Positions 1 to 6,000 of a DNA stretch of 6,390 bases are shown here, one piece after another. The stretch is from the NCBI GenBank assembly GCA_947630885.1, contig CANRJI010000060.1, positions 1 to 6,390 of the forward strand, in the 5' to 3' direction. The stretch is from an uncultured Bacilli bacterium (GTDB lineage: Bacteria > Bacillota_I > Bacilli_A > RF39 > UBA660). The position numbers and the translations under genes are program-made. A model generated the notes under the pieces. It saw only the letters and a program-made list of their open reading frames with translations. It searched no databases and had not been told where the DNA came from. Within the stretch, counting starts at the first letter, position 1. Each line of letters opens with the position of its first letter.

Positions 1-321
1 ATCATACGATAATTCTTCTAGAAGTTTATCATAAATTTGTGCTTGATTGATATTACGAGGATAGCCATCTAAAATATAACCTTTATGACAATCTTTATTT
101 GCTAATCTCTTCTTTAATAATTTGGTTATTGTTTCATCAGAAACAAATTCGCCACGGGCCATCGATTCTTTAATCTCGCGCCCAATTTTTGTTTCCTTCG
201 CTATTTCATCACGAAGTAAATCACCGGTCGATATATGAGGAATATTATATTTTTCACAAACTTTAGCTGACATTGTTCCTTTGCCGGCGGCTGGTGGTGC
301 AATAAATATAATATTCTTCAT
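1..321 (-). CDS. adk: Adenylate kinase, N-terminal 107 residues (3' end outside window)
   Basis: Cytosolic enzyme that interconverts ATP + AMP and 2 ADP. The 107 visible codons are open to the window edge. They show the nucleotide-binding P-loop (APPAAGKGT, residues 8-16), the AMP-binding segment HISTGDLLR (residues 29-37) with its conserved Arg37, and DGYPR (85-89), equivalent to the family's DGFPR. The LID domain and C-terminus lie beyond the window, so a zinc site cannot be judged. The ATG at 321-319 shares one base with the secY stop codon (TAATG), and an AAAGGAG site sits 7 bases upstream inside the end of secY, so translation is probably coupled to secY. The secY-adk order is classical for Gram-positive spc operons. 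Oddity: the first and fourth positions of the usual GxPGxGKGT loop are Ala instead of Gly. The identity is very secure; normal activity is likely but not proven by sequence. Confidence 0.96.
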   Translation of the reverse strand, partial: MKNIIFIAPPAAGKGTMSAKVCEKYNIPHISTGDLLRDEIAKETKIGREIKESMARGEFVSDETITKLLKKRLANKDCHKGYILDGYPRNINQAQIYDKLLEELSYD

Positions 322-1583
322 TACCTCGCTCCTTTATAATTTCGATTTATTAAGCTACTTTCTAATTGCTTACAAGTTTCGATAGCAACACCGACAACGA
401 TTAGAACTCCCGTACCTCCGATACTAGCAGATGCTGGTAATCCAGTATTTAGAAAACTACTGAAGATAATTGGAAGTCCAGCGATGATAGCTATGAATGT
501 CGAGCCTAATAATGTTATTCTATTTAATATCTTAACGATATATTTTTCGGTTTCTTTTCCAGGTCTAATACCAGGAATATATCCTCCATTACGATTTAAA
601 TTCTGGGATAATTCTTTAGGATTTATCTGCATCTTGGTGTAGAAGAAACCAAAGACAAAGATAAGAATAATGTAAAGAATAAATCCTGTTACAGTCGTAT
701 AATCGATATATTTTGATACGAAAAGGGAAAATCCAGAATCTTCACCAAGTAGTCCAGCGATAAATGAAGGTATCGATAGTACTACGGAAGCAAAGATAAC
801 AGGCATAACACCAGCAGAATTTAATCTAAATGGGATATAGTTTTGACTTCGTCCATAAGAAGAAGTACTACGATTGGAATATTGAATTGGAACACGGCGC
901 TCCGAACATTCTTCGAAAACGACACCGACAACAATTAATAAATATATTAAGACGAAGACAACAAAACTAATAATACCAATTAGTAGTGAGGCAGTCCTAT
1001 TTATGATTAAGGTATCAAAGCAATCGATAAACATTTTTGGAATGGTATAGACGATACCTGCCATAATAAGTAGTGATATACCATTACCGATACCTTTCTG
1101 CGTAATTTGGTCTCCTAACCATAAAAGGAAGGCTGTACCGGCAGTTAAGATAAGAGCAATTTTGATATACTCTAATGTACCGACACCTTTAACAAAGGTA
1201 AAGGCCATCGCAAATCCTTGCAAGAAGGCTAAAACGATACCGATATAACGATTGATTTGATTGATTTTTTGTCTTCCTTGTTCGCCACTTTCCTTTAATT
1301 CGGTAAAGTATGGAACAATATCCATCTCTAATATTCCAGTTATGATGCTAGCGGATATATATGGCATAACACCTAAAGCAAAAATTGAAAAGTTCTTTAG
1401 GGCGCCACCACCCATAGCATTTAATAATTCCCATAATCCTAAACTTGATATGGCACCTTCGGTTCCAGGAACTGGAATCGTTGTACCAATAGCAAATATT
1501 AGTAGTCCAAGTAAGGTAAAACCGATTCTTTTCCTAATATCTTTATTTTTAGGACTAAAGATTAATTTTAGATTTTTAAACAT
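321..1583 (-). CDS. secY: Protein translocase channel subunit SecY
   Basis: Pore-forming subunit of the SecYEG complex in the cytoplasmic membrane, which exports unfolded preproteins with SecA and inserts membrane proteins with the ribosome. The 420 residues are close to the usual 430 and show ten probable membrane segments, roughly at 19-38, 67-92, 112-132, 140-158, 167-187, 198-224, 255-280, 298-316, 355-377 and 386-403. The plug region is about 52-66. Family marks seen are GVMPYISASI (71-80), KGIGNGISLL (163-172), the cytosolic loop with Arg229-Arg230 followed by VPIQY, the loop IPGIRPG (336-342) with the conserved Arg340, and the GGTGVLIVVGVA stretch in the last helix. The ATG directly follows the rplO TAG stop with no gap; its binding site GAGGTGA lies within the last rplO codons. 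The TAA stop overlaps the adk start by one base. It appears intact, with a short C-terminal tail. Confidence 0.98.
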   Translation of the reverse strand: MFKNLKLIFSPKNKDIRKRIGFTLLGLLIFAIGTTIPVPGTEGAISSLGLWELLNAMGGGALKNFSIFALGVMPYISASIITGILEMDIVPYFTELKESGEQGRQKINQINRYIGIVLAFLQGFAMAFTFVKGVGTLEYIKIALILTAGTAFLLWLGDQITQKGIGNGISLLIMAGIVYTIPKMFIDCFDTLIINRTASLLIGIISFVVFVLIYLLIVVGVVFEECSERRVPIQYSNRSTSSYGRSQNYIPFRLNSAGVMPVIFASVVLSIPSFIAGLLGEDSGFSLFVSKYIDYTTVTGFILYIILIFVFGFFYTKMQINPKELSQNLNRNGGYIPGIRPGKETEKYIVKILNRITLLGSTFIAIIAGLPIIFSSFLNTGLPASASIGGTGVLIVVGVAIETCKQLESSLINRNYKGAR

Positions 1584-2027
1584 CTAAATCACCTCAGTTT
1601 TTCCACCAATATTTTCTATTTTCTCTTTTGCTGTTTTAGAAAAGGCATTTGCTTTAACAGTAAGTTTGCGAGTTAATTGCCCATTACCTAAAACTTTAAC
1701 TCCATCTAATTCTTTTTTTATTAATCCTACTTCTTTAAGTAATTTAACATCAACGACACTACCATCTTCAAATCTATTTAGATCTGATACGTTAACTGTA
1801 CTATAGACAGTACGGAAATTGTAGTTGTTGAATCCTCTTTTAGCAAGTCTTCTAAATAATGGAAGTTGTCCTCCTTCAAAACCAGGTCTTACACCTCCAC
1901 CACTTCTTGCATTTTGTCCTTTTTCGCCTTTGCCACTTGTTTTACCAGTTCCAGATCCTTGACCACGGCCAACTCTCTTTCTTACTTTTGTTGATCCTTC
2001 AACGGAATATAATTCATTTAACTTCAT
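1584..2027 (-). CDS. rplO: 50S ribosomal protein L15
   Basis: Large-subunit protein that binds 23S rRNA late in assembly. The 147 residues match the family's usual 144-147. The N-terminal half is the typical extended, glycine/arginine-rich arm that threads into rRNA ([16 protein letters not shown] at 19-34, then [17 protein letters not shown] at 38-54 and [11 protein letters not shown] at 56-66). The C-terminal globular part carries the family signature KVLGNGQL...VKANAFS (111-130). The ATG overlaps the rpsE TAA by one base, and the binding site GGAGG lies in the final rpsE codons. In most bacteria rpmD (L30) sits between rpsE and this gene; here it is missing. The TAG stop abuts the secY ATG. 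Confidence 0.98.
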   Translation of the reverse strand: MKLNELYSVEGSTKVRKRVGRGQGSGTGKTSGKGEKGQNARSGGGVRPGFEGGQLPLFRRLAKRGFNNYNFRTVYSTVNVSDLNRFEDGSVVDVKLLKEVGLIKKELDGVKVLGNGQLTRKLTVKANAFSKTAKEKIENIGGKTEVI

Positions 2028-2614
2028 TATCTTATTTCCTCCACTGTTTTGTCTCTTAGATAAGCAACGTGACTAGGAGATTTTTGATCTTTTAATGCTC
2101 TTAAAGTTGCTCTTGCAGCATTAATCTTTGTACTTGAACCAAGTGATTTTGAAAGGACATCTTTAACACCTGCAAGTTCGAGGACATCTCTAACTGGACC
2201 TCCAGCTTTAACTCCTGTACCTTCTTTAGCAGGCTTTAACATAACACGGCATGCACCTTCTTTAACGATAATATCGTGAGAAATAGTACGTCCTTCTTGA
2301 AGTTCAACATTTATTAAGTTTTTGCTAGCAGCATCTCTGGCTTTTTTAACAGCATCTGGCATTTCATGTGCTTTACCTGTTCCTAAGCCTACGCTACCTT
2401 TTCTATTTCCTACAACAACGGTTGCAGCGAAACGAAATTGGCGCCCACCTTTAACAACTTTTGTAACTCTTCTTATTTCAATAACTTTATCTTCTAAATC
2501 TGATTTTGGTTTTGAATTATTAGTACGATTGTTGTTTCTAGGTCTTCTCTTATCAAACTTACGAGGTTTATTTTCAGTAGTTTCTACTTCTACCTTAGTA
2601 TTTTCTTCGTTCAT
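2027..2614 (-). CDS. rpsE: 30S ribosomal protein S5 with extended N-terminal tail
   Basis: Small-subunit protein near the decoding site and mRNA entry, involved in translational accuracy. The product is 195 residues, about 30 longer than the 166 of Bacillus subtilis. The extra length is an N-terminal tail (about 1-37), acidic in its first 15 residues, then rich in Arg, Lys and Asn and probably disordered. The double-stranded RNA-binding-like S5 domain follows (about 40-105, with [19 protein letters not shown] at 52-70), then the C-terminal domain with [20 protein letters not shown] (127-146) and [11 protein letters not shown] (155-165). An in-frame ATG at 2635, overlapping the rplR stop, would add seven residues. 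I chose 2614 because a perfect AAAGGAGG lies 8 bases before it, inside the longer version, while the upstream ATG has only a weak GGA. The stop overlaps the rplO ATG. Confidence 0.96.
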   Translation of the reverse strand: MNEENTKVEVETTENKPRKFDKRRPRNNNRTNNSKPKSDLEDKVIEIRRVTKVVKGGRQFRFAATVVVGNRKGSVGLGTGKAHEMPDAVKKARDAASKNLINVELQEGRTISHDIIVKEGACRVMLKPAKEGTGVKAGGPVRDVLELAGVKDVLSKSLGSSTKINAARATLRALKDQKSPSHVAYLRDKTVEEIR

Positions 2615-2622
2615 TTTACTTT

Positions 2623-2630
2623 CCTCCTTT
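2623..2630 (-). promoter_or_regulatory. Ribosome binding site of rpsE, decides its start
   Basis: The mRNA reads AAAGGAGG here, a full match to the anti-Shine-Dalgarno sequence, 8 bases before the ATG at 2614. It falls within the first codons of the alternative reading from 2635, which makes the shorter protein the likely product. Confidence 0.85.
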
Positions 2631-2634
2631 TGCA

Positions 2635-2997
2635 TTAAAATTCCAAACCGCCATCACGTGCTGCTTCGGCTAGCGCTTTAACACGTCCGTGATAAAGGTA
2701 TCCACCTCTATCGAAGACAACGGTATTTATTTTAGCTTTTTTAGCTCTTTTTGCTATCTCTGATCCAACAACTTTAGCAGCTTCAACATTACCACCATTT
2801 GTAAGTTTTAACTCTTTTTCTAGTGATGAAGCACTGACTAAAGTAGCTCCTTTGACATCATCGATAATTTGCGCTTCAATATTCTTGTTAGATCTAAAGA
2901 CACATAATCTAGGTCTTTCACTAGTACCAGATAAGTTTTCTCTGATTCTAGCGTGTCTTACTTTACGCATTTCATTTCTTGAAACTTTCTTTATCAT
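2635..2997 (-). CDS. rplR: 50S ribosomal protein L18
   Basis: Large-subunit protein that binds 5S rRNA together with L5 and helps dock it in the central protuberance. At 120 residues it has the normal bacterial length. Seen are the basic N-terminal tail (1-30, rich in Arg and Lys), the [20 protein letters not shown] segment (28-47) opening the RNA-binding fold, and the C-terminal family signature [20 protein letters not shown] (95-114) followed by GGLEF. The ATG at 2997 is preceded by AAAGGAG at good spacing. It starts 19 bases after rplF stops and ends in TAA 20 bases before the preferred rpsE start. Confidence 0.98.
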   Translation of the reverse strand: MIKKVSRNEMRKVRHARIRENLSGTSERPRLCVFRSNKNIEAQIIDDVKGATLVSASSLEKELKLTNGGNVEAAKVVGSEIAKRAKKAKINTVVFDRGGYLYHGRVKALAEAARDGGLEF

Positions 2998-3016
2998 ATA
3001 GAATCTCCTTTACTTA

Positions 3017-3556
3017 CTATTTAGAAGCTTTCTTTCCTTCTTTACGACGGATTTGCTCTCCTTTATATTTGATTCCTTTACCTTTATAAGGCTCTGGAGG
3101 ACGAACTTTACGAATATTAGCAGCAAATTCGCCTAATTTTTCTTTATCGATACTTTCAAGTTCAATTTCCGTATTACTAATACCTTTAACAGTAATGCCA
3201 CTTGGTATTTCCATTATAACAGGATGAGAGTAGCCAGCGGATATGGTAAGTTTATTTCCCGATACAGCAAATTTATATCCGACACCGACAATTTCTAATC
3301 CTTTTTTATAACCTTCACTGACACCAATAAGCATATTATTAATATTGGCATTAGTTGTTCCATGCATAGCTTCTAAAAATTTAGTTACTTTTAATGGTGT
3401 TACGGTTACCGTATTATCTTTAACTTCGACAGAAATATTTTTTACTAACTCTAGAGAAAGTTCTCCTTTTGGGCCTTTTACGGTTACAGTATTTTCACTT
3501 ACATTTACACTTACATTTTCAGGTATTGTTAAAACTCTTTTTCCAATACGACTCAT
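3017..3556 (-). CDS. rplF: 50S ribosomal protein L6
   Basis: Large-subunit protein near the sarcin-ricin loop and the factor-binding site, made of two similar alpha/beta domains. The 179 residues match the usual 178-179. Domain 1 is about 1-80 (MSRIGKRVLTIPENV start, VKGPKGEL at 26-33) and domain 2 about 81-170 (GVGYKF at 91-96, with the signature PEPYKGKGIKY at 155-165). A lysine-rich tail closes it. An in-frame TTG at 3571 would add five residues, but it overlaps the rpsH stop. The ATG at 3556 gives the family's standard N-terminus and has AGGTGA 4 bases upstream. The stop is TAG. A short 12-base tandem duplication falls in the N-terminal coding part. Confidence 0.97.
   Translation of the reverse strand: MSRIGKRVLTIPENVSVNVSENTVTVKGPKGELSLELVKNISVEVKDNTVTVTPLKVTKFLEAMHGTTNANINNMLIGVSEGYKKGLEIVGVGYKFAVSGNKLTISAGYSHPVIMEIPSGITVKGISNTEIELESIDKEKLGEFAANIRKVRPPEPYKGKGIKYKGEQIRRKEGKKASK
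3496..3518. repeat. Short tandem repeat inside rplF (12-base period)
   Basis: The 11 bases cacttacattt occur at 3496-3506 and again at 3508-3518, a period of exactly four codons. In L6 this encodes the alternating Val/Asn/Ser stretch NVSVNVS (residues 14-20). The repeat keeps the frame and is probably a chance or slippage product tolerated in a beta strand. Confidence 0.6.
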
Positions 3557-3560
3557 TTTT

Positions 3561-3566
3561 TCACCT
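3561..3566 (-). promoter_or_regulatory. Ribosome binding site of rplF overlapping the rpsH stop codon
   Basis: The mRNA reads AGGTGA, sharing two bases with the TAG stop of rpsH (TAGGTGA) and lying 4 bases before the ATG at 3556. It supports that start over the upstream TTG and suggests that L6 translation is coupled to S8 termination. Confidence 0.75.
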
Positions 3567-3954
3567 ACCAAATATAAGCAATTACTTCTCCACCTAATGA
3601 ATTACGTCTAGCTTCTTTGTCAGTCATAATTCCTTTAGATGTCGATATAATAGCAATTCCAAGACCATTTAGAACTGTAGGAAGTTCTTCAGCTTTAGCA
3701 TATACTCTAAGGCCTGGTTTTGAAATTCTCTTAAGTCCAGTAATTACGCTTTCTTTGTTTTTATATTTTAATGTAAGTGTCATTGTTTTTTGTACTGTTT
3801 CATCAGTTATTTTGTAATCTTCAATATATCCTTCATCTTTAAGAATTCTTGCAATTTCTTCTTTTACTTTCGATGCAGGAACTTCACATGAAGGTTTTCT
3901 GTTTTGCTTTGCATTACGTATTCTCGTAAGCATATCTGCAATTGGATCTGTCAT
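3565..3954 (-). CDS. rpsH: 30S ribosomal protein S8
   Basis: Primary 16S rRNA-binding protein of the small-subunit platform (helix 21). In E. coli it also represses the spc operon by binding its mRNA. The 129 residues are close to the usual 131-132. Seen are the N-terminal signature [14 protein letters not shown] (2-15), [11 protein letters not shown] (75-85) and the conserved C-terminus [20 protein letters not shown] (104-123), which contacts rRNA. The ATG at 3954 has a strong AAGGAGGG just upstream. The gene is separated from rpsN by 89 bases, the longest gap in the window, which can form hairpins (see 4000-4041). The TAG stop overlaps the rplF binding site. Confidence 0.98.
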   Translation of the reverse strand: MTDPIADMLTRIRNAKQNRKPSCEVPASKVKEEIARILKDEGYIEDYKITDETVQKTMTLTLKYKNKESVITGLKRISKPGLRVYAKAEELPTVLNGLGIAIISTSKGIMTDKEARRNSLGGEVIAYIW

Positions 3955-3975
3955 TAAAATCCCTCCTTCTTTTAT

Positions 3976-3992
3976 TTTAGTTTAAAACTAAA
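3976..3992 (-). promoter_or_regulatory. AT-rich inverted repeat just upstream of the rpsH ribosome binding site
   Basis: The mRNA reads TTTAGTT, TTA, AACTAAA: seven perfect base pairs around a 3-base loop, with one G-C pair. The stem is weak, but it ends about 10 bases before the rpsH binding site. Whether it forms in the cell is not known from sequence. It is not a typical terminator because it has no GC-rich stem. Confidence 0.4.
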
Positions 3993-3999
3993 TCTGGAT

Positions 4000-4041
4000 T
4001 AACTTTTGGTAGTAATATTTACACTACTCAAATAAAAGTTA
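4000..4041 (-). promoter_or_regulatory. Potential two-part hairpin in the rpsN-rpsH spacer
   Basis: On the mRNA, an outer stem of eight perfect pairs (TAACTTTT at 4041-4034 with AAAAGTTA at 4007-4000) encloses an asymmetric internal loop (ATTTGA opposite a single C). Above it is an inner stem of six pairs (GTAGTG at 4027-4022 with TACTAC at 4014-4009, one of them G-U) closed by a 7-base loop. It begins two bases after the rpsN stop. No run of U follows, so it is not an intrinsic terminator. Possible roles are RNA stability, processing, or a binding site for a ribosomal protein. The pairing is seen in the sequence; the role is inference. Confidence 0.5.
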
Positions 4042-4043
4042 TC

Positions 4044-4229
4044 TTACCAGCTTGATTTCTTTACACCAGGTATTTGGCCTTTATATGCAAGTTCTCTGAA
4101 ACAAATACGACAAATTCCATATTTTTTAAGAACAGCATGAGGTCTTCCACAAATTTTACATCTTGTGTATTTTCTGACCTTAAATTTAGGCTCTTTTTCT
4201 GATTTAATAATCATTGATTTTCTTGCCAT
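4044..4229 (-). CDS. rpsN: 30S ribosomal protein S14, zinc-binding (type Z) form
   Basis: Small-subunit head protein, needed for late assembly. The 61-residue length and the two CxxC pairs (Cys24, Cys27, Cys40, Cys43) mark the short zinc-containing paralogue typical of Bacillota (rpsZ), rather than the zinc-free S14 of about 89-101 residues. It starts [10 protein letters not shown] and ends in the usual KKSSW. An in-frame ATG at 4265 would add 12 residues but lies within rplE. I chose 4229 because it gives the family's N-terminus and has AAGGAG 9 bases upstream. The gene begins 13 bases after the rplE stop. With four Cys ligands intact, the protein should need zinc. A zinc-free second copy, common elsewhere as a low-zinc backup, cannot be judged from this window. 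Confidence 0.97.
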   Translation of the reverse strand: MARKSMIIKSEKEPKFKVRKYTRCKICGRPHAVLKKYGICRICFRELAYKGQIPGVKKSSW

Positions 4230-4238
4230 CTTATTCCT

Positions 4239-4244
4239 CTCCTT
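4239..4244 (-). promoter_or_regulatory. Ribosome binding site of rpsN overlapping the rplE stop
   Basis: The mRNA reads AAGGAG starting within the rplE TAA stop, 9 bases before the ATG at 4229. It settles the short 61-residue form of S14 and points to coupling with L5 translation. Confidence 0.8.
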
Positions 4245-4782
4245 ATTTCCTAAAAGGAACTCCAAGTTCTTTTAATAAGTCAAATGCTTCTTCGTTAGTT
4301 TTAGCTGTCGTAACAAGGACAACATCCATACCTCTAACTTTTTCAACTTCATCAAAATTTATTTCAGGGAATATTATTTGTTCTTTAATACCAATCGTAT
4401 AGTTTCCTCTTCCATCAAAACTCTTTGGTGATAATCCTCTAAAGTCTCTGACACGAGGTAGAGCAACGGAAATTAACTTATCTAAAAAGTTATACATTCT
4501 CTCTCCTCTTAAAGTAACTTTACAACCGATTTTATGTCCTTCCCTTACTTTGAATGATGCAATTGATTTTTTAGCAGTTGTTTCAACGGCTTTTAATCCA
4601 GTTATTTTCTCTAACTCATTTACAGCATTATCTAAGTTCTTCGAATTAACTGTCGTATCGCCAACACCCATATTAACTACTATTTTTTCTAGTTTTGGAA
4701 CAAGCATTGGCGTCGTGTATCCGTGTTTTTCAGTTAAACTTGGAACAACTTCTTTAATATATTTTTCTCTTAGGCGGTTCAT
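4243..4782 (-). CDS. rplE: 50S ribosomal protein L5
   Basis: Large-subunit protein that binds 5S rRNA with L18 and contacts the P-site tRNA and small-subunit head. The 179 residues are the standard length. Seen are the [12 protein letters not shown] segment (31-42) with the 5S-binding surface, [11 protein letters not shown] (107-117), [19 protein letters not shown] (122-140) and the C-terminal [20 protein letters not shown] (151-170). The ATG at 4782 is the only sensible start because an in-frame stop lies just upstream. Its ribosome binding site AGGAGG is unusually far away (12 bases), and a GC-rich stem could close across the start codon. The gene starts 29 bases after rplX stops. Confidence 0.98.
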   Translation of the reverse strand: MNRLREKYIKEVVPSLTEKHGYTTPMLVPKLEKIVVNMGVGDTTVNSKNLDNAVNELEKITGLKAVETTAKKSIASFKVREGHKIGCKVTLRGERMYNFLDKLISVALPRVRDFRGLSPKSFDGRGNYTIGIKEQIIFPEINFDEVEKVRGMDVVLVTTAKTNEEAFDLLKELGVPFRK

Positions 4783-4800
4783 CTTCTTTCACGCCCTCCT
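4772..4800 (-). promoter_or_regulatory. rplE ribosome binding site with possible start-codon hairpin
   Basis: AGGAGG at 4800-4795 lies 12 bases before the rplE ATG, longer than the 4-9 bases seen at the other genes. GGGCG (4796-4792) can pair with CGCCT (4776-4772), five pairs including one G-U, placing the ATG in a 15-base loop. The stem takes up the last two bases of the binding site. It could shorten the effective spacing or hide the site. In E. coli the S8 repressor binds near the rplE start; a similar control here is only a guess. Confidence 0.45.
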
Positions 4801-4811
4801 TCCAAATTAAA

Positions 4812-5117
4812 TTAGTCAATCTTTTCATTAGATTTTTTTGATATTCTAATTTTTTTACCTTTACTATCTTTTTCAACTTTAACCTTGGTAGGCTTTTTAG
4901 TCTTAGGATCAAGAAGCATTACATTAGATACATGAATAGGTGCTTCAACTTCAATAATTTCACCATTTCCATTATTGTTTTTTGGCTTCAAATGCTTTTT
5001 GACGATGTTAACGCCTTCAACGATAACTCTTGAATCTAATATTTTAGTAATTCTTCCTTCTTTACCTTTATTAGAACCGGCAACTACTACAACTTTATCG
5101 CCTGTTTTTAGTTTCAT
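4812..5117 (-). CDS. rplX: 50S ribosomal protein L24
   Basis: Early large-subunit assembly protein that binds the 5' end of 23S rRNA near the peptide exit tunnel. The 101 residues match the usual 100-105. The KOW motif is at about 6-33 (GDKVVVVAGSNKGKEGRITK at 6-25), followed by GVNIVKKHLKP (35-45) and the C-terminal strand EAPIHVSNVMLLDP (58-71). The tail is lysine-rich. An in-frame ATG at 5150 would overlap rplN and add 11 unrelated residues. The ATG at 5117 has AAAGGAGG 7 bases upstream and gives the family's MKLKTGD start. It begins 22 bases after the rplN stop. Confidence 0.97.
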   Translation of the reverse strand: MKLKTGDKVVVVAGSNKGKEGRITKILDSRVIVEGVNIVKKHLKPKNNNGNGEIIEVEAPIHVSNVMLLDPKTKKPTKVKVEKDSKGKKIRISKKSNEKID

Positions 5118-5124
5118 TTGTTTT

Positions 5125-5132
5125 CCTCCTTT
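5125..5132 (-). promoter_or_regulatory. Ribosome binding site of rplX, decides its start
   Basis: The mRNA reads AAAGGAGG, 7 bases before the ATG at 5117. It lies inside the longer alternative reading from 5150, so the 101-residue form is preferred. Confidence 0.85.
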
Positions 5133-5139
5133 AGTAGGC

Positions 5140-5508
5140 CTATAGCACATCTTTAGCCAAACTTACTATTTTCGTGAAATCTTTATCTCTTAGTTCACGT
5201 GCTACTGGACCTAAAATACGTGTACCTACTGGACTCTTATCATCTTTAATAATAACACAAGCATTATCATCAAATCTGATATAACTTCCATCTTCTCTTC
5301 GAACTCCTTTTTTCGTTCTTACTATAACAGCTTTAACAACTTTTCCGCTTTTTATAGTACCATTAGGAGTCGCTTTTTTTACTGTAGCAACAACAGTGTC
5401 TCCAATATTACCAGTTTTTACTTTACTACCGCCGAGAACTCTGATTACTAATACTTCACGTGCTCCGCAGTTATCCGCTACTTTCAAGCGGGTTTCTTGT
5501 TGTACCAT
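5140..5508 (-). CDS. rplN: 50S ribosomal protein L14
   Basis: Large-subunit protein on the subunit interface, forming bridges to 16S rRNA and binding next to L19. It is also the docking site of the silencing factor RsfS in bacteria. At 122 residues it has the exact family length. The five-stranded barrel is well conserved: [20 protein letters not shown] (3-22), [15 protein letters not shown] (36-50), [20 protein letters not shown] (60-79), DNACVII (81-87) and [13 protein letters not shown] (95-107). The second residue is Val where Ile is commoner. The ATG has AGGAGG 8 bases upstream. It lies 33 bases after the rpsQ stop and ends in TAG. Confidence 0.98.
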   Translation of the reverse strand: MVQQETRLKVADNCGAREVLVIRVLGGSKVKTGNIGDTVVATVKKATPNGTIKSGKVVKAVIVRTKKGVRREDGSYIRFDDNACVIIKDDKSPVGTRILGPVARELRDKDFTKIVSLAKDVL

Positions 5509-5541
5509 ATTTTTTTCCTCCTTCCAAACTAATAATACTTA

Positions 5542-5796
5542 TTATAGAATAACAGCTTTCTCTACTACTTCTACTAATGTGTATCTCTTAGTTTTAGATA
5601 ATGGTCTAGTTTGGGCTAAGCGAACTTTATCACCAATATGAGCGATATTGTTTTCATCGTGAGCAGCATACTTTTTTGAATATTTAATTCTTTTTCCATA
5701 AAGTGGATGCTTTTTGTATGTTTCAACTTTTACGATGATTGTTTTATCAGCTTTATCAGATACAACAACACCAATAAGTTCTTTTCTCTCTTTCAT
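5542..5796 (-). CDS. rpsQ: 30S ribosomal protein S17
   Basis: Primary 16S rRNA-binding protein of the small-subunit body, an OB-fold that stabilises the 5' domain. The 84 residues are the usual length. Seen are [20 protein letters not shown] (6-25), [19 protein letters not shown] (30-48) and the family signature [18 protein letters not shown] (56-73). In the signature, LAQTRP stands where many relatives have IMETRP, a mild variant. The start is preceded by GAGGT at good spacing, 12 bases after the rpmC stop. Confidence 0.98.
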   Translation of the reverse strand: MKERKELIGVVVSDKADKTIIVKVETYKKHPLYGKRIKYSKKYAAHDENNIAHIGDKVRLAQTRPLSKTKRYTLVEVVEKAVIL

Positions 5797-5808
5797 ATTC
5801 TACCTCAC

Positions 5809-6000
5809 TTACCCTTCTTTTCTCTCATTTAAAATTGTTTTGATTCTAGCTACCGTTTTTCTTAACTCAGTTATTCTCGAAGGTTTTTCTAAAGAGCCAG
5901 TAGCTTTTTGCATACGTAAATTAAATAATTCTTCTTTACTTTCAAGAACTTTTTTATTTAATTCTTCGGTGGTTAATTTTCTAAGTTCATTAGTTTTCAT
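5809..6000 (-). CDS. rpmC: 50S ribosomal protein L29
   Basis: Small two-helix protein at the peptide tunnel exit, next to L23 and the docking site of trigger factor and SRP. The 63 residues fit the family (about 60-70). The two antiparallel helices are about 6-33 and 39-61. The middle carries the family-like pattern [20 protein letters not shown] (23-42). The ATG overlaps the end of rplP by 11 bases, and its binding site (GGTGA, 5 bases upstream) lies in the rplP coding sequence, so translation is likely coupled to L16. The site is the weakest in the window. Confidence 0.97.
   Translation of the reverse strand: MKTNELRKLTTEELNKKVLESKEELFNLRMQKATGSLEKPSRITELRKTVARIKTILNERKEG

Noticed and set aside
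1261..1587. A 108-codon open frame on the plus strand antisense to secY, and similar plus-strand frames opposite other genes
   Set aside because: They lie wholly opposite strongly conserved ribosomal or Sec genes, have no convincing ribosome binding site or recognisable product, and are explained as mirror images of the real genes.
3557..3571. Start of rplF at an upstream TTG (184-residue form)
   Set aside because: It overlaps the rpsH stop and the ribosome binding site; the ATG at 3556 gives the standard L6 N-terminus.
3974..4002. A possible internal promoter before rpsH: TTAATC, 17 bases, TAAAAT on the minus strand
   Set aside because: The -35 match is only 3 of 6, and the transcript would begin at or within the rpsH ribosome binding site. 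Chance matches to TAAAAT are common in AT-rich sequence.
4000..4041. Reading the rpsN-rpsH hairpin as an intrinsic terminator
   Set aside because: The stem is AT-rich and no U-run follows on either strand; downstream genes rpsH to adk need transcription through this point.
4230..4265. Longer S14 beginning inside rplE
   Set aside because: The extra 12 residues are encoded by rplE sequence in another frame and are not part of the S14 family; a good ribosome binding site favours the ATG at 4229.
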